Shown one piece after another: positions 10,854 to 23,200 of a stretch of DNA of 64,000 nucleotides. The translations under genes and the position numbers were made by a program. How positions within the stretch are numbered: the stretch's first letter is position 1; each line of letters opens with the position of its first letter. Origin of the DNA: Linanthus parryae (taxonomy: Eukaryota > Streptophyta > Magnoliopsida > Ericales > Polemoniaceae); contig JALGPY010000014.1 in the NCBI GenBank assembly GCA_023055425.1, forward strand, positions 1,242,501 to 1,306,500. Direction: 5' to 3'. The notes under the pieces are model-generated. The model was not told where the DNA came from and did no database searches. It saw only the letters and a program-made list of their open reading frames with translations.

Positions 10854-11295
10854 GTCTTGAATAATTATGAGAATATGGATACATACTCTTTCTAATTATA
10901 ATAGAAGTGGCATTTTAAGATACTCTGTGTAGTTGTGACACATCTACGATTTACATCATTCACTATCTTACGATAGAGTGTACGATTGGTTCAATTTTTT
11001 TCTATTATTCTAACCAAGAGAGAAAGAGAAAGAGAGATTGTATATTTTCTTGTTGTAGCTTCCTAGTAAATAGTGTCATAGAGACCTTTATAGTCACTTA
11101 CTCAATTTAGTAAAGTCCATGGATGATTTCGTTTCCATTTTGGGCCTCCTATATCTCTAGGGTTTTCCTTCCTTTGCTTATTTTCGAAGGTCTCTCCACT
11201 CTATAGGGTTTTCTTCAAGCATCTTTTCTAAGGGGAGCATTTCCAACATGTTTTCGTTTTATTTTGGTCTTCTTTATTTACAATAACTTTTTTAA

Positions 11296-11486
11296 GAGAA
11301 ATTTTTGTTTGCTCTAAGAGCAAACACACGTGGTGCTCTAATCAATACAACACATGACACGTCAGGAAGAAATATAATGAGTGGGAGACAAAAGAAAGTG
11401 AATTCCTACATATTCTTGACGTGTCCAGTAATGTATTGATTAGAGCACCACGTCATATTTGCTCTTGGAGCAAGCAATAATTACTC
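11296..11486. mobile_element. Mutator-like MITE with exact 9-base target duplication
   Basis: The element is 191 bases. It starts GAGAAATTTTTGTTTGCTC and its end inverts to GAGTAATTATTGCTTGCTC. The inverted similarity continues for about 55 bases through GTGGTGCTCTAATCAATACA. CTTTTTTAA flanks it exactly on both sides (11287-11295 and 11487-11495). Nine-base duplications are the mark of Mutator-like elements. Confidence 0.8.
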
Positions 11487-11848
11487 CTTTTTTAAATGCA
11501 TGGTTGGCTTTACTTACAAGGTACTAAACCCTGTCTAGCGGCAATGGTGTTGGCTGTTGCAGGATTCTGGATTTGTGGTAACTGCAATGGCGGCAGAACG
11601 ACAGTGGAGGTAGTCGTGTGTGTTGTTCTTATTTGATTGATTGGATCACCTCACTCCTCAATAAAACTGATGGAATAGTTAACTAGCAAAAAAATTGAGG
11701 AAAAAGATCTATCTTGTTATTTGTTTGCAATCTGGAGTGAATCCTAAATAGTACGTAGATCATTACCTCCAAGCTGGAATGAGTAAGATGCAATTACCCT
11801 TCATTTTTATCGATATTTCAAATTCTTGAATGTTAACATCGTTACAAT

Positions 11849-12036
11849 TAGGGGCGGATTCAAGAAGTCTTTGTAGGGAGCTAAAATGAAAATAAAATAA
11901 CAAAATAAGAATAGAAATAAAACCTTGTAAAGTTAAGTGGGAACTATAGTGCAAATAAAAAGTTCATCAAAACATAGATAAAATTAAATTTTCTAAAAGT
12001 TAAGTGCCCACTTGTAAACACGCCGCTCCAAAGCTG
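11849..12036. mobile_element. hAT-like MITE
   Basis: The left end is TAGGGGCGGATTC, the right-side inverse contains GGAGCGGCGTG, and the flanks are GTTACAAT and GTTACACT (7 of 8 bases). The AGGGGCGGA end recurs in four other elements in this window, which strengthens the call. Confidence 0.55.
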
Positions 12037-12417
12037 GTTACACTAACCTAATTGATGTAACCACACACATATGAGGGTTGAAAAATTCAGACAGCATCAA
12101 AGATGCCTTTTAAGGTAAAAAGTAGAATGAAATTAAATTTTCATGGCAAATTCAAAGTGCAGGGAGCTGTGGGGGTGGCTATATTTGTCTTTTGCCTGCC
12201 CAACATTCAATGTTTTTGGCAAGACTGAGGATCAATTGACCCCAATATAGCAAAACTCAGCCAGGCCCATCCATGTGTATCTCTCTCTATATCTTCTCAG
12301 AATCTAGGCCTCCTTCCAATAATGTAACCTTCCCGAATCAATAAGCTATTTAAAGGACTTTCAAATTAGGGTTTCCTTAAATGCACCAGCCCCTTAAGAG
12401 AAGTGATACAGTCTAAG

Positions 12418-12700
12418 GAGGACATGACACTCCGATGGAATACCTAAATAGAGACAGAGAAGACACTGTGATTCATGTAGCCTATCAGGGTTAAACTGAC
12501 ATTAGAGGTCATGTGTGATTCATGTAGCCAATCCTGGTTAAACTGACACCAGAGGTGATCACTGGCCAGATGGAAGGGCAAAGTATAAAAATAGCTGAAT
12601 AGAGATAGAGAGAACATGACACTGCGATAAATACATTAATAGATATAGAGAAGACATGACACTATGATTTATATAGTCCGTACTGGTTAAACTGGCTTAC
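12418..12700 (+). repeat. Imperfect tandem repeats upstream of the GATA gene
   Basis: The words GACATGACACT, AATAGAGATAGAGA, GATTCATGTAGCC and GGTTAAACTGACA recur in the same order three to four times. The segment is noncoding and ends about 590 bases before the GATA start codon, so it lies in or near the promoter. Confidence 0.65.
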
Positions 12701-13005
12701 TGTGTTGAGTGACCAAAGCTTATGAGTTCTTTTAAAAACCCTAGCTAGCTAGGGTTACACAAACAATTAGACATCCAAAATTTTGATATTGAGGAAATCA
12801 GATCAAAGATTTTGATGGACGATATCACAATCCTCAAATATATATTTGTGTGGATATAATCCTACTTGAGGTGTTTATGAGTGTACTTTTTTTCCTTAAC
12901 TTTTTTTTTTTCTTTTTTATTTGTGAGAGAGGGAGAGATAAGGGTTTTCTGTAAAAATGGGTCGTGTGGTAGCATTCAGCTCCTGTAGTCTTTTCTCTTT
13001 GTCTT

Positions 13006-13012
13006 TATATAA
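13006..13012 (+). promoter_or_regulatory. Candidate TATA box of the GATA gene
   Basis: TATATAA lies about 280 bases upstream of the start codon. It is followed by a TCACGTG word (13037-13043) and a long CT-rich leader. The distance implies a leader of about 250 bases. Confidence 0.45.
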
Positions 13013-13291
13013 CTTGATTGTTTGGGTGTCTTCAAGTCACGTGAATGTCTTCTTTAGGTTTATCTCTCCCTCTCTCGGTGATCTCTCTCCCTAGTGTCTC
13101 TCTCCCTACATCCCTTTTGCACTCTCTCCATTTATAAGAGTTTATTCTTTCTATTTATCAACCCCTTCTTGATCTCTCTCCCTTCATCACACACTCTCTC
13201 TCTCTCCCACTCCCTTCTTGATCTCTCCCACTTCATCAACCTTGCTTGATCAAGAGCAAGATCTCTCTCTCTCTGATCTCTCTCTCTCTCT

Positions 13292-14504
13292 ATGACTCCA
13301 ACTTACCTAAACTCATCACCTTCTCCTTACCCTTTGGCACTTGGAGATGATCACTACCATCATCATGTCTACAACCCTCAAGTAGCCTCTTCATCTTCTT
13401 CTTCACCTCCACCTCCACCTCAAAGCCAAGTTCTCACTTACTCCTTCCAAGATCATCATCAAGGAGTGAGTAATTACCCAAGAGAAGTGCATCAACAAGA
13501 GGTACATAGAGAAGATTTCTTATGTGATGATCATTTCTTTCCATGCATGTTTTGTGATCTTATAATCATCTTATCATTTGCTAACTTTATGTTTTATGAT
13601 CTTCTTCAATTAGGTTAATTTTCTGGCTTCTCAAGGAGAAAGTGATCGTGGCGGTGGCTTGAAGTTTTGGATATCGACGAAAGAAGACGAGTCCAAGGAT
13701 CAAATTGATCACAAATGGATGCCCCCAAAGCTGAGGTTGATTCGCAAGATGAAGAAAGAGTCGGATCAAGCACGCGTAGAGGCGCCACCGATCAATCCTC
13801 AGGTAACCGTGAAGCTTGAAGATGAGAAACAAGCTTCATCTTCAATGGAAATTGATGGTGGTAGCAAATCTTCATTGGAAACTGATGGGAGCAACAATAA
13901 CAACAACAACAATAGTCCAATTAGGGTTTGTTCAGATTGCAACACTACCAAGACTCCTCTTTGGAGAAGTGGGCCTAGGGGTCCTAAGGTAACAAAATGA
14001 TCATGTCTCCCTTCAGCCCGTTTAAATGTCACTGTTACGTCATTCTGTAACTGATTTAATTTAAAAGAGTCTTTGAATTACTGTCTGATATTTTTTTAAA
14101 AAATTATGGTGGTGCAGTCGTTATGCAATGCTTGTGGGATCAGGCAAAGGAAGGCGAGACGGGCCATGGCGGCGGCTGCAGCTGCGGCAGCTAGCGGTGT
14201 GGATCTTTCTGTGGAGACTTCGCCCGTGATCAAGGCTAAAGTAGTCCATCACAAAAAGAAGAGATCAAACACCAATGTCAATGGTCAAAATGCACAACAC
14301 TTCAAGAGAAAGCCTAAATTACAAGCTACTTCTACTTCTACTACTTCTAGTGTGCAATCTCAAGTGAAAAAACAGCTTTGCTTTGAGGATTTTTTGATGA
14401 GTTTGAACAACAGCTTGGGAATTCACCAAGTTTTCCCACAAGATGAGAAGGAAGCTGCAATCCTTCTCATGGCTCTATCTTGTCATGATCTTGTTCACGG
14501 TTGA
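13292..14504 (+). CDS. B-class GATA transcription factor, LLM-domain (GNC/GNL) type
   Basis: Exons 13292-13501, 13614-13988 and 14118-14504 join in phase 0 to give 323 residues. The protein starts MTPTYLNSSPSPYPLAL, followed by His-rich and Ser/Pro-rich stretches. One type IV GATA finger, C-X2-C-X18-C-X2-C, uses Cys176, Cys179, Cys198 and Cys201 (VCSDCNTTKTPLWRSGPRGP then SLCNACGIRQRKARRAM). It is split by the second intron right after GPK, as in other B-GATAs. A basic/alanine region follows, and the C-terminus carries the LLM motif (EAAILLMALSCHDLVHG). Established knowledge: LLM B-GATAs act in the nucleus to promote chloroplast biogenesis and greening and respond to light, cytokinin and nitrogen. 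The start and C-terminus match the GNC/GNL branch, but orthology to either one needs a tree. Confidence 0.93.
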
Positions 14505-14766
14505 GCTAGATCTTTATCTATTTATTTTTCTCATAATTAGTGTTTTTTGTGTGTGAGATTAATGTGAGCTTGAGAATAGGGAGATCAATTAGTGAGTGAT
14601 TAGTTATAGGATCATGTCATGAAGGCAAACACAATTAAGTTAGTAGAAATAAGTTTGTTTGTTGATCTTTGGAGAATTTTATTAGTTTGTGTGAGATTTG
14701 AACAAAATGATTACCAAAATATGGATATCTCTTGTTCATCATTGTATCGTGTTTTGATTTCAGATC

Positions 14767-14772
14767 AATAAA
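14767..14772 (+). terminator. Candidate poly(A) signal of the GATA gene
   Basis: AATAAA is 263 bases after the stop codon, in a T/A-rich untranslated region. Confidence 0.5.
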
Positions 14773-16129
14773 AAGTTTTGTGCTTTTCTGCGTTAATTGC
14801 CTGTTTTTTTCGCGGACAATTTAAACTCCTATATCCTACTTAGGAAAGAGGAGTACGAGAAAGCTATATATGTGTTCAGTTTCTGTTATCTTTCTGGTTA
14901 AATCAATGATGATTTTTCCATGGATGGATGGGCCAATCGACAATATATCTAAAGATACACGATGGCGACAAAAGTAAACAACAAACAAGTTTCCTCGGCA
15001 TATTTTCTAGAATCGTGTCTCATGTTGCGTCGCACAATGAACAAGAATGTTATCGACAAATTAAGAATCTTAACTCACTATGTGGTGTTCTAAGTTTCAC
15101 TAAATGTTATGGGAAAGCTTTTGAGACCAGTCTTATTCTCAAGCTATTTATTTTTATTTCGCTGTTTTATCTGTGAATACAGATATTTGTTTATATGTAT
15201 CTGTCTCGCTTATCTACTAGAAAAAAAATAAAAAGCAATTTTGCAGGAAAATAATTGAGTTTTGATCAATCATGATAGTGATGATTCATGATCATGAGAT
15301 CAGTACAACTTTTATCATTTGTCCAGATCCCTATGTAGCCAGACCACTAGCTTGCAAACCATGGTGGTCAAGGTAGCAGCAGCAGCAGAAGCAGCAGTAC
15401 CATTGCAAAGAACATTTTGTACTCTCTCATGTTCAAAACCATTCATTCAAAACTCTAACTAGATAGAGTTCTGTACTGACGAAATTTTTGTAGCCACAGA
15501 TAGATCCATTTAGGTATGCGGAGCTCGTGAATCGAGAGTACGTCCATTCGACACGAATTTGACAGAAACTAAATGAGGAAAGCGAAATATTTAGACACCA
15601 AGATTTGGACACCAGGACTGTTTCATGCATGTATGTTCTGTTGTTGCAGTAAATTTAGTTCATCAGAATTGTTTTATGCATGACTATTCAATTGTTGCAG
15701 GAAAGTTCGATAGTAAACCGAAACTGTTTCATGCATGACAAGTTTAAGCACTATTTGTTAGAGTTGTCCTACAAAAGAAAACATGACACTTTGGAATAGT
15801 AGCTACATTTTTTCCTATGTGCTGTCTTCTGAAATGAATGCATGGGAAAATGTATATTTGAATTCATTTATTTTATTTTCATCTAATATGCTATAAGCAT
15901 GTTTGAGGAAAGGTTTTAGAGCACTCTGCTTTTCACAAGATGTGGTAGCATAGCAGTAGCTTTATGTAAAGCAGGTGAAATTTACGCTTATCAAACATCG
16001 AAAAACTGCTTTCTGTTGTCTGTAATCGCTTTTGACGAGACAAAAACCAATACTATACATACTCTAACAGATGTAGACACCAGGCCTGGTTCGATTACAA
16101 GTTGATGGTTCCTCAAAATAAGAGATGAT

Positions 16130-16420
16130 GAAGGAGGCCAATAGGTCAGAGGCTACATGGGTCAAATTGGATAAATCTCAGTCTTGGAAGCTAAACTGTG
16201 GGGCATTCATAGGGGGCTGGTGATCATCCAACAAATGCAACTGAACAATGTACAGATTAAAACTGACTCTTCGGATGCTCTGAACGTGTTGTTAATGTCC
16301 TCCCTCCACTATTATTAACGAGATTATAATCTGGTGGACGGAAGAAGCTGTGACATCAAGCACATCAAGAGGGATGCTAATCATCTTTATGATGATCTAG
16401 GCAAGAGAGGAGGAAGCAAA
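16130..16420 (+). pseudogene. Decayed LINE RNase H fragment
   Basis: Broken frames read WVKLDKSQSWKLNCGAFIGG, then VQIKTDSSDALNVL, then CDIKHIKRDANH and DLGKRGG. That is the order of conserved words in the RNase H (RVT_3) domain at the end of plant LINE polyproteins. Frameshifts and stops show it is dead. Confidence 0.55.
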
Positions 16421-16469
16421 AGGAAACTTTGTCATTTTGGATTCCTCTCCTAGTGACATTGCTCAGATT

Positions 16470-16654
16470 CAGGGGCGGATGGAGGATTTCAAACAGGGTG
16501 GGCCCTTTTTGTAGTTTTGAGAAGGGGTACGGACTTTTTTTAGTTTTATCTAGGACAAAGTTGTATATTTTCCTAAAATATTAAGTATAGAAGTGTAATT
16601 TTTTACAACAAGGTAGGGCGCGTGCCTTACCTGGTCATGTGTTGCCTCCGCCTG
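16470..16654. mobile_element. hAT-like MITE with 8-base target duplication
   Basis: The left end CAGGGGCGGATGGAGG matches the inverse of the right end, CAGGCGGAGGCAAC. The flanks CTCAGATT and CTCACATT differ at one base of eight. It lies just after the dead LINE RNase H fragment. Confidence 0.75.
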
Positions 16655-17330
16655 CTCACATTGTTGTTAAGGACATTAAGTGCAGTGACTTAGGTCACTA
16701 GTTGTTGTTTGTTTCTTATATTAAAGTAAAAAAGAAAATTAAAGGAGAAAAACTACTTTCATAGTATAAGTACAAGATTATGAAAAATTACGGTCATAAA
16801 GTGGCTTCACGCCTCCGCCCCATGTTTCTCATAAACATTTGATATGATCTAACAAAATAACGATCAAAAGAATTATTGTCACGACAATTGTCCAAAACAA
16901 CCTTTTTTCATTGTCCTCCACACGAATTCGAGACAATCTCAACATTTTGCAAGTGGGATAGGGATATCTGCAAACAGCAACTTGGGCACAATAGAAGACA
17001 ACATCGTAAATTTGGTATCATTGTCACTTTTGAAGGGCAAAATAGAAAGAAAATCAAGAAATGTGATTTTTCATCTAGTTGATGGTGGAGGCTATGGAGA
17101 CACCAAAGCTCCTTCAAAGAAGAATACAAAATGAAATATTGTAGAATTGGAGATATTGCAATATGAACAAACATGATAGACAACATCCCTGAGTTTAGCA
17201 GCTGGAAATTCCTAGAACCTTGATGTTTGTTGCCATTTATAGTAGGTGGGGATAGATGAAATAGAGTTGCCTGAAAAGGGCATTTTGGACACAAAAAGGG
17301 TTTTAAGCAATTTGCACTAGGGTAAAAGAC

Positions 17331-17625
17331 ACTTTCACCCCCTCAGGGATTTCTATTTGGGAAATGACACTTCACCCCTTTTGTGTTCCAAATTTCAGGG
17401 CACTTGCACCACTTAATTGTTGCATAACATACTCTAAGAGAGCGAATTTGTACCCAAAACTACTATATTGACGAACAACCACCCCCAACTAATGATGTTA
17501 CAATTATTCTGTGATTTTATGATATTTGATAGACATAAAGGGTGAAAGTGTCATTTCCAAATTTGAAGAGTGACAGTGTCTTTGCATCAAACATGAGGCA
17601 TGAGTGTGAAAGTGTCTTTTACCTT
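17331..17625. mobile_element. Mutator-like MITE (GGGTAAAAGACAC family)
   Basis: GGGTAAAAGACACTTTCACC at the left is inverted as GTGTGAAAGTGTCTTTTACC at the right. The interior repeats TTTCACCCC words, as in the copies at 8812-9843 and 37636-37896. Confidence 0.6.
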
Positions 17626-17844
17626 TCGCATTCTTGACACATATTATTTATTGGAAAAGTCTAAGTGAACAAAAAATTGGACACAAAATGACGTGCATAG
17701 AAACATGTCATAATAGAATATTAATGTGAAGATTGAGAAGAATTTAGAAATAATAAGTCGCATTGATTTTTGGGCATCTACTGACCTGTCACATCACTTT
17801 TTGTTCAAATTTTTGTTTAATTTTCTGTCACTCTAGCACGGCTC

Positions 17845-17875
<31 letters not shown>

Positions 17876-17896
17876 TTCATTTATTTATTTATTTAG
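17845..17896. repeat. (TTTA)n microsatellite
   Basis: About a dozen TTTA units with one TTCA interruption. Confidence 0.9.
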
Positions 17897-17899
17897 GAA

Positions 17900-18350
17900 C
17901 AACACACATTATTTATGGTATTTATTAGTTTTGACAAGATACTGGATCGTGATTGATATCACGTTTGTGCAAATAATGCATAAAATTACACTTTTGCATA
18001 ATTTCACACTTCCTCTCCAACCGTGACTATGCAAAAACATTATAAAATGTGTTTTCCTTTACACATCACTTATGAAACATGTGTTAAATTAAATAATTAA
18101 ATATGTCAATGGAACAATTCTAGCAAATTTGACGAGGTGGATGCATTGTTTGCATTTTGCATGACAGGATGTCTCTTTTGTTGGATTAATTTTTTTACAT
18201 AAATAATGTAAATTTTGCATAAACAACTCACATGCATCTTCTTCTTCTTCTATTGATGGAGCAGAGTGAAGATGCTCTAAAAAAGTCTGATGGAGTTTAA
18301 ATTGACGACCTATCATACTCTTGCAGTATTATTCGAGATATCATTCTCCA
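17900..18350. mobile_element. TGCATAA-rich MITE-like stretch
   Basis: The words AATAATGCATAAAATTAC, TTTTGCATAA and AATGTAAATTTTGCATAA recur in both orientations, and GAAGATGCTCTAA near 18270-18282 resembles the inverse of the Tourist end at 9021. Related words occur at 9640-9660 and 22555-22640. The borders are unclear. Confidence 0.35.
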
Positions 18351-18359
18351 AACAGTTGT

Positions 18360-19430
18360 TTTCTTAAATTTCTCGATACAACTGAACAAGTTTATGCAGT
18401 CTAAACCCTCAGTAATCTAATCTCAACCGATGGACACTGCATATGGCTCAAAGCAGACATTCTCTAGCAGGTGGGAGTTCTCACTTCTCATGGTTACATT
18501 CAAATATCTACGACTCCAACAACCATAGAAATGGGCTTCTTATGGTGGATCCAAAGTAGCCTGTATTGAGTTTTGATCCAGAAGCCCAAATCCAAATGTT
18601 GGGCTTTGTTATTCTATGAGCTACTAAATCCACAAGCCCAATTTGTATTTCATTTCTATGACAGTTGAAGTCTCAGTTACTGACAAAGTACACCATGCTT
18701 CTTTTGAAAATGACTCATTAAAAAAATAGTGTGTACATACAAAAAAGTGGGAGAAAAATAATTATTTCACAATAAAAATTTACCAATAAAGTATGCTGAA
18801 AGAGAGGGAACAACTCAATAAAAACTAAGTTGATTAAGAAAACATAGAGAATAAAAGGTAATTCATTTATAGTTATCGACGCCTCGGCGGCAGATAATAA
18901 CTGATTTACGAGAATTATATAAAGGGATTCATAATAATATGCATATGTAATGATATAAGCATATCACCGTATTAAAAAAACATTGTATAAAAAATGTTTT
19001 ACATAAAAATTATCCTATTTTAGTTATTTTATAGTTATTTCATTTTGCGTGTTTCTTTTTCTTTTATTCTAATTACACTTCATATAATTAGTAAAATACA
19101 ACCTCTCCTGTTTCCGCAAATTATCTCAAACACATGAGTTGTCTCTCAAAAGTGATTTGTCAAAATAACATCTTAAGTTTTACATATAGCAAATTGTAAA
19201 TAAAACTTGTCGTTAAACTAAAAGAATAACAAACAAAATATTTTATTATTATTTTTTAAAATTTGCTAAAAAAGTTTAGTTTAAATTTTGTAAACACAAA
19301 GTATTCTCACCTCGGAGTTTTATATGTTTATGTTCATCCTAAAAAGGCTTTTATGTTTTTTAGAAGCTCAAAATTTCACCACCATTACCTAAAAAAAAGT
19401 CTGGACTATATATAGAATAAAAATGGAAGC
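18360..19430. other. Intergenic AT-rich stretch, no gene seen
   Basis: No frame of coding quality on either strand. A short inverted pair, CATAGAAATG and CATTTCTATG, brackets about 18523-18665, which also has repeated AAGCCCAA words. This could be a small decayed element. Confidence 0.4.
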
Positions 19431-19440
19431 ATAAAAATAA

Positions 19441-19997
19441 GGGTAATTTTCACTTACACCCCCTCAGTTTTGGTTGATTGTCCCTTACACCCTTTCTAGT
19501 TTGAAAAACTTCACTTACAACCCTTATTACTACCAAACATGTTGTCACTTACACTCCCTCTATGCATTAACTCTGCTACTTGGTAGACTAATTTTCTAAA
19601 TTTAGTTTCTCTGGACATATTTACCCTTACGGAGGCAGCAAAGGCTAATACACCTCCAATTTTGTAAGCTACGCCTCAAATTAGTCAGCTTTTAATTATA
19701 GTAGTTGCACAATTTTCATAAAAATATACAAAATCTGTGATAGAATACAAGATTGTGCACTTGTTCAGAATACACATATGAGTGGATTGGCCTTTGCAAC
19801 ATGGTAGGAAGCTAACCTACCAACTTGCAGAGCGAATGCATAGATGGGATCTTTATCAAAAAAAAAATAGTACAGAGATGGGGTGTTAGTGACAACATGT
19901 TTGGTGGTCATAAGGGCTGTAAGTAAAGTTTCCCAAACTGGAAAAAGGTGTAAGTGAAGATCAACCAAAACTGAGGGAATGTAAGTGAATTTTACCC
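19441..19997. mobile_element. Mutator-like MITE with exact 9-base target duplication and about 50-base ends
   Basis: The left end GGGTAATTTTCACTTACACC is inverted at the right end, GTAAGTGAATTTTACCC. The inverted match runs about 50 bases through CTCAGTTTTGGTTGAT. TAAAAATAA flanks both sides exactly (19432-19440 and 19998-20006). It ends about 200 bases before the start codon of the membrane-protein gene. Confidence 0.85.
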
Positions 19998-20006
19998 TAA
20001 AAATAA

Positions 20007-20115
20007 GGGTAAAAGACACTGAACATCCCTGAACTTAGGATAAATTCATTCTCACTACCCTGTGTTTTGGAAAAAGACAGTCTGCACCCAAACTCAGGAA
20101 TTTATCCTAAAATAG
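20007..20115. mobile_element. Truncated related MITE in the promoter of the membrane-protein gene
   Basis: Right after the target duplication of the previous element, the sequence GGGTAAAAGACACTGAAC starts another end of the same style. CTTAGGATAAATTC and GAATTTATCCTAA form an inverted pair inside it. The other end is not clear. Confidence 0.45.
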
Positions 20116-20200
20116 AAACTATAAATGAGGTAAAAGTCTTCCATTTCAAGACTCTGAGACTGATCAGAGTTGAGAAAAATCTCTGAAACCCAGAAAAAAA

Positions 20201-23200
20201 ATGGAAGAAGCTCCAATGTCTTCAACTCCTCCGCCACCATATCACCAGCCTCCCAAAGATTCAGCCTTCAAACGTTCCAAACTCGCCTGGCGTGCCCTTC
20301 TCATTTCCAATCTCGCCCTCGGAGGTCCCAATTTTCTCTCTCTCATTTTCTCAAATTATTTGCAAATTCATACTTGTTTGGGATCATTGTGAATAACCCC
20401 TTCTGGGTTTTCAGTAACTAGCTGAAATGCAAACTGGGTTGGTGTTTGTTTTTAATTTTAGTGTGATTTGCATTTGGGTTTAGGGATTTCTGGGGTTGCA
20501 TTGCATTATGCCTGCTATGTGTTCGATGAATTGCCTGTGAGAGTGTGAAGCAATATTTTTCATTTCTTTCTTTATTGGAGGAAAGGCAAATGCATTAGCT
20601 AGCTTTTATGTTGGATCTGTAGTCACTTGTTCTTTGTGGGCTGTTGTAGTTCCATACAATAAGTTGTACTACCTCCATTTCTTCTCTATCACACCAGTCT
20701 GACTTTTTGACTAGTATCTGAGTTATTTTGCCCGGGTGATTTGGATAACAAAACGATGTGATTTCTTGATAATTTTTTCACCGTGTTATAGAGCAACTTT
20801 CTCTACAACGCCATGAAAAAATTATCAAAAAATTGTATCCTTTTGCTACACAAATTACCGAGTCAAAGTAACCTAGTAAATGGTGACAAAAGTCAAACCG
20901 GTGTGATAGAGAAGAAACGGAGGTAGTAGTATAATTCTACTCACTAGCACCTACCCAGAATGAGAATGTACTACAAGCTATATGCCAGTATAAGCTATTT
21001 GATTGAGAGGTATATGAATATATGATCCTCAATGGAGGAAGGCTTATTTGTAGTTTGTACCATTGCTTCCGACTTTTATGTCAAGCACCAACTTCTGTTA
21101 CACTTCAGATATTGATCTTGGGAAGGATTGATAGTTTAGTATCCTGTTCCGTGAATAAGGTAAGGACAGAGGTGCTACTTTTCATGTCAGGCAACTGAGT
21201 CAATCTTGTCCTCTGCCTTGTCCCTAATAATATGACCTGCCAAAATGCATGAAGAACGTTTATTTTGAGTTCTATGAAGATGTTAGTGATTAGGATTTAG
21301 GCATGCGCTGTCTGTTATGTATTTGGGAATCTTCACAGCTTATTTTGACGTCAGGCAAGGAAGTTAACTCAGACTTATGGGGTAACATTTGTAAGAAATC
21401 GTGGTAAAGGGATGAATTTATATTCTTCTCCTACTTAAGTGACCATAAGTCCATAACTGATCACACTTTTTTCGTGCAATAAAGTCTTCAAATTATAGAT
21501 ACCACATAACTTGTCAACCAGTCTCTAAATTTTCTCAAGGTCTTTTCAGCAGTGTGTATTATGCTTATGCATGTTAGTATCTTCCACATCCCAAAATTGC
21601 ACATGAATAAGTTTCCTATTTTGTCCACTTCGTAAACCGACTAATATGAAGTTTGGTTGAGTGAAAGGCTTAGTGGAAGGTTTGTGATAGCTGTGCGATT
21701 ATTTCCTAGATAAGTATAGTTAAGGGACATATTATCCTTTCCGTATTCAAGGGTTATTTAACTACTTAGAACTGCCCTGTCATCTGAAAGTTGGTTCTTC
21801 TGGGCCGGTCCTGCATCACTTCTGCAACTCCTACTGGATACAAGTAGTTGTCACCTCATTGTCCTATTGCTCTGGCAAAACCGCATGGTTGATGGAATTG
21901 CTTAGTCAGTATGATGCATGTGTGGTTTTTCTCTCCCACTCATTGCAATATGCAAAAACATGAACCTTGTGTACCCACCTCGTCTTCTCTGAATGGTGAC
22001 ATGGAACCTCTAAGGGCATCTCCAACCCATTCGGTTTTCCCACTCCCCCTCCCCCCCACGGGCCACCATTTTCCCTTTCCCCTTCCCCCTCCCCCAAACA
22101 ACTACTCATCTCCAACCCATCTCCTCCCCCACTCAACAAAATTTGATTAATATAGCCAAAAATGAATGAATTAACCACCCCATGGAAGGGGGGGGGGGGG
22201 GGGGGGGGGGAGGGGGGGGGGAGAGGTGTCCATGGGGAAATCGCCCCTAACCTCCCCCCCCCCCCCCACGGGGTTGGACTTGAACCGTATTTTTTTACGG
22301 TTTTCCCCATAACCCCGTCCCTCCCCCTTCCCCCATGGGGTTGGAGATGCCTAATAGATTCTCCACAAGCAAAGTTTTTATTCTCTGGAATGACAATGGT
22401 GAAGTTTCATTAACTTCTCATTGGCGAGACTGCAGAGTTGGCCAGACGAATATGCCCCTAATTTTGAAATAGATTATCGTAATAGCAACATATTCAGACA
22501 ACAGAGGACTGGACGAGATTATAAAAACGACACAGTCGTCTGAGAAACCGATTGTTAGCATCTCCAATAGATCATGCAAAATGCATAATTGAGGTCCAAT
22601 AGGTTATGCAATCAACATGCATTTCACAAAGTATGCATCTTCCTTGTTATATTTTGAGAAATAGAAAGTAGGAATGTGTATATCTCTCTCCTCCCATGCA
22701 TTTCAGAATTGCATAATTTAACTAGTTAAGTCACAAATTAAATTTTACTGTTGGAATGAATCTACAATTTTTGTCATGCAAAGTTCAAAAACTCGTAAAT
22801 TCTACATTTTTCACCTTGTGCTACTGGAAATGCTTACTGGTGTCATGTCACATCTTTGATTCCCCTGGTTTGTGCTCTCGGCGCGTAAGCACATTTCAAA
22901 TGCCTAGCCAAAGCGAACTTGTTATGGAGCCCATGTTTGATTACATGCTATGATAATAAGTTAGAAAGGAAGCCAACTGAATTAGTTTAAATTTTGATGT
23001 TTTGCAGCTTATATATTTGCAAGTGCAAGAAAAAAAGAGAAGTTTGTAGAGGAGAACATCCCTGCCGCTATTGCTGCCCCTGCCCCAGTTGAGCCTGAAC
23101 CTACTCCTGCTGCTGAGGAACCAGAGGTGGTTCCTCCTCCTCCTCCCCCACCTCCCATAGAGCCTGTGAGAGTGTACGAACCCGTCCCTGATGATCAGCA

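Noticed and set aside
21906..22413. Pro/Gly-rich frames on both strands in the intron
   Set aside because: They come from the poly-G and poly-C core of a Tourist-like MITE.
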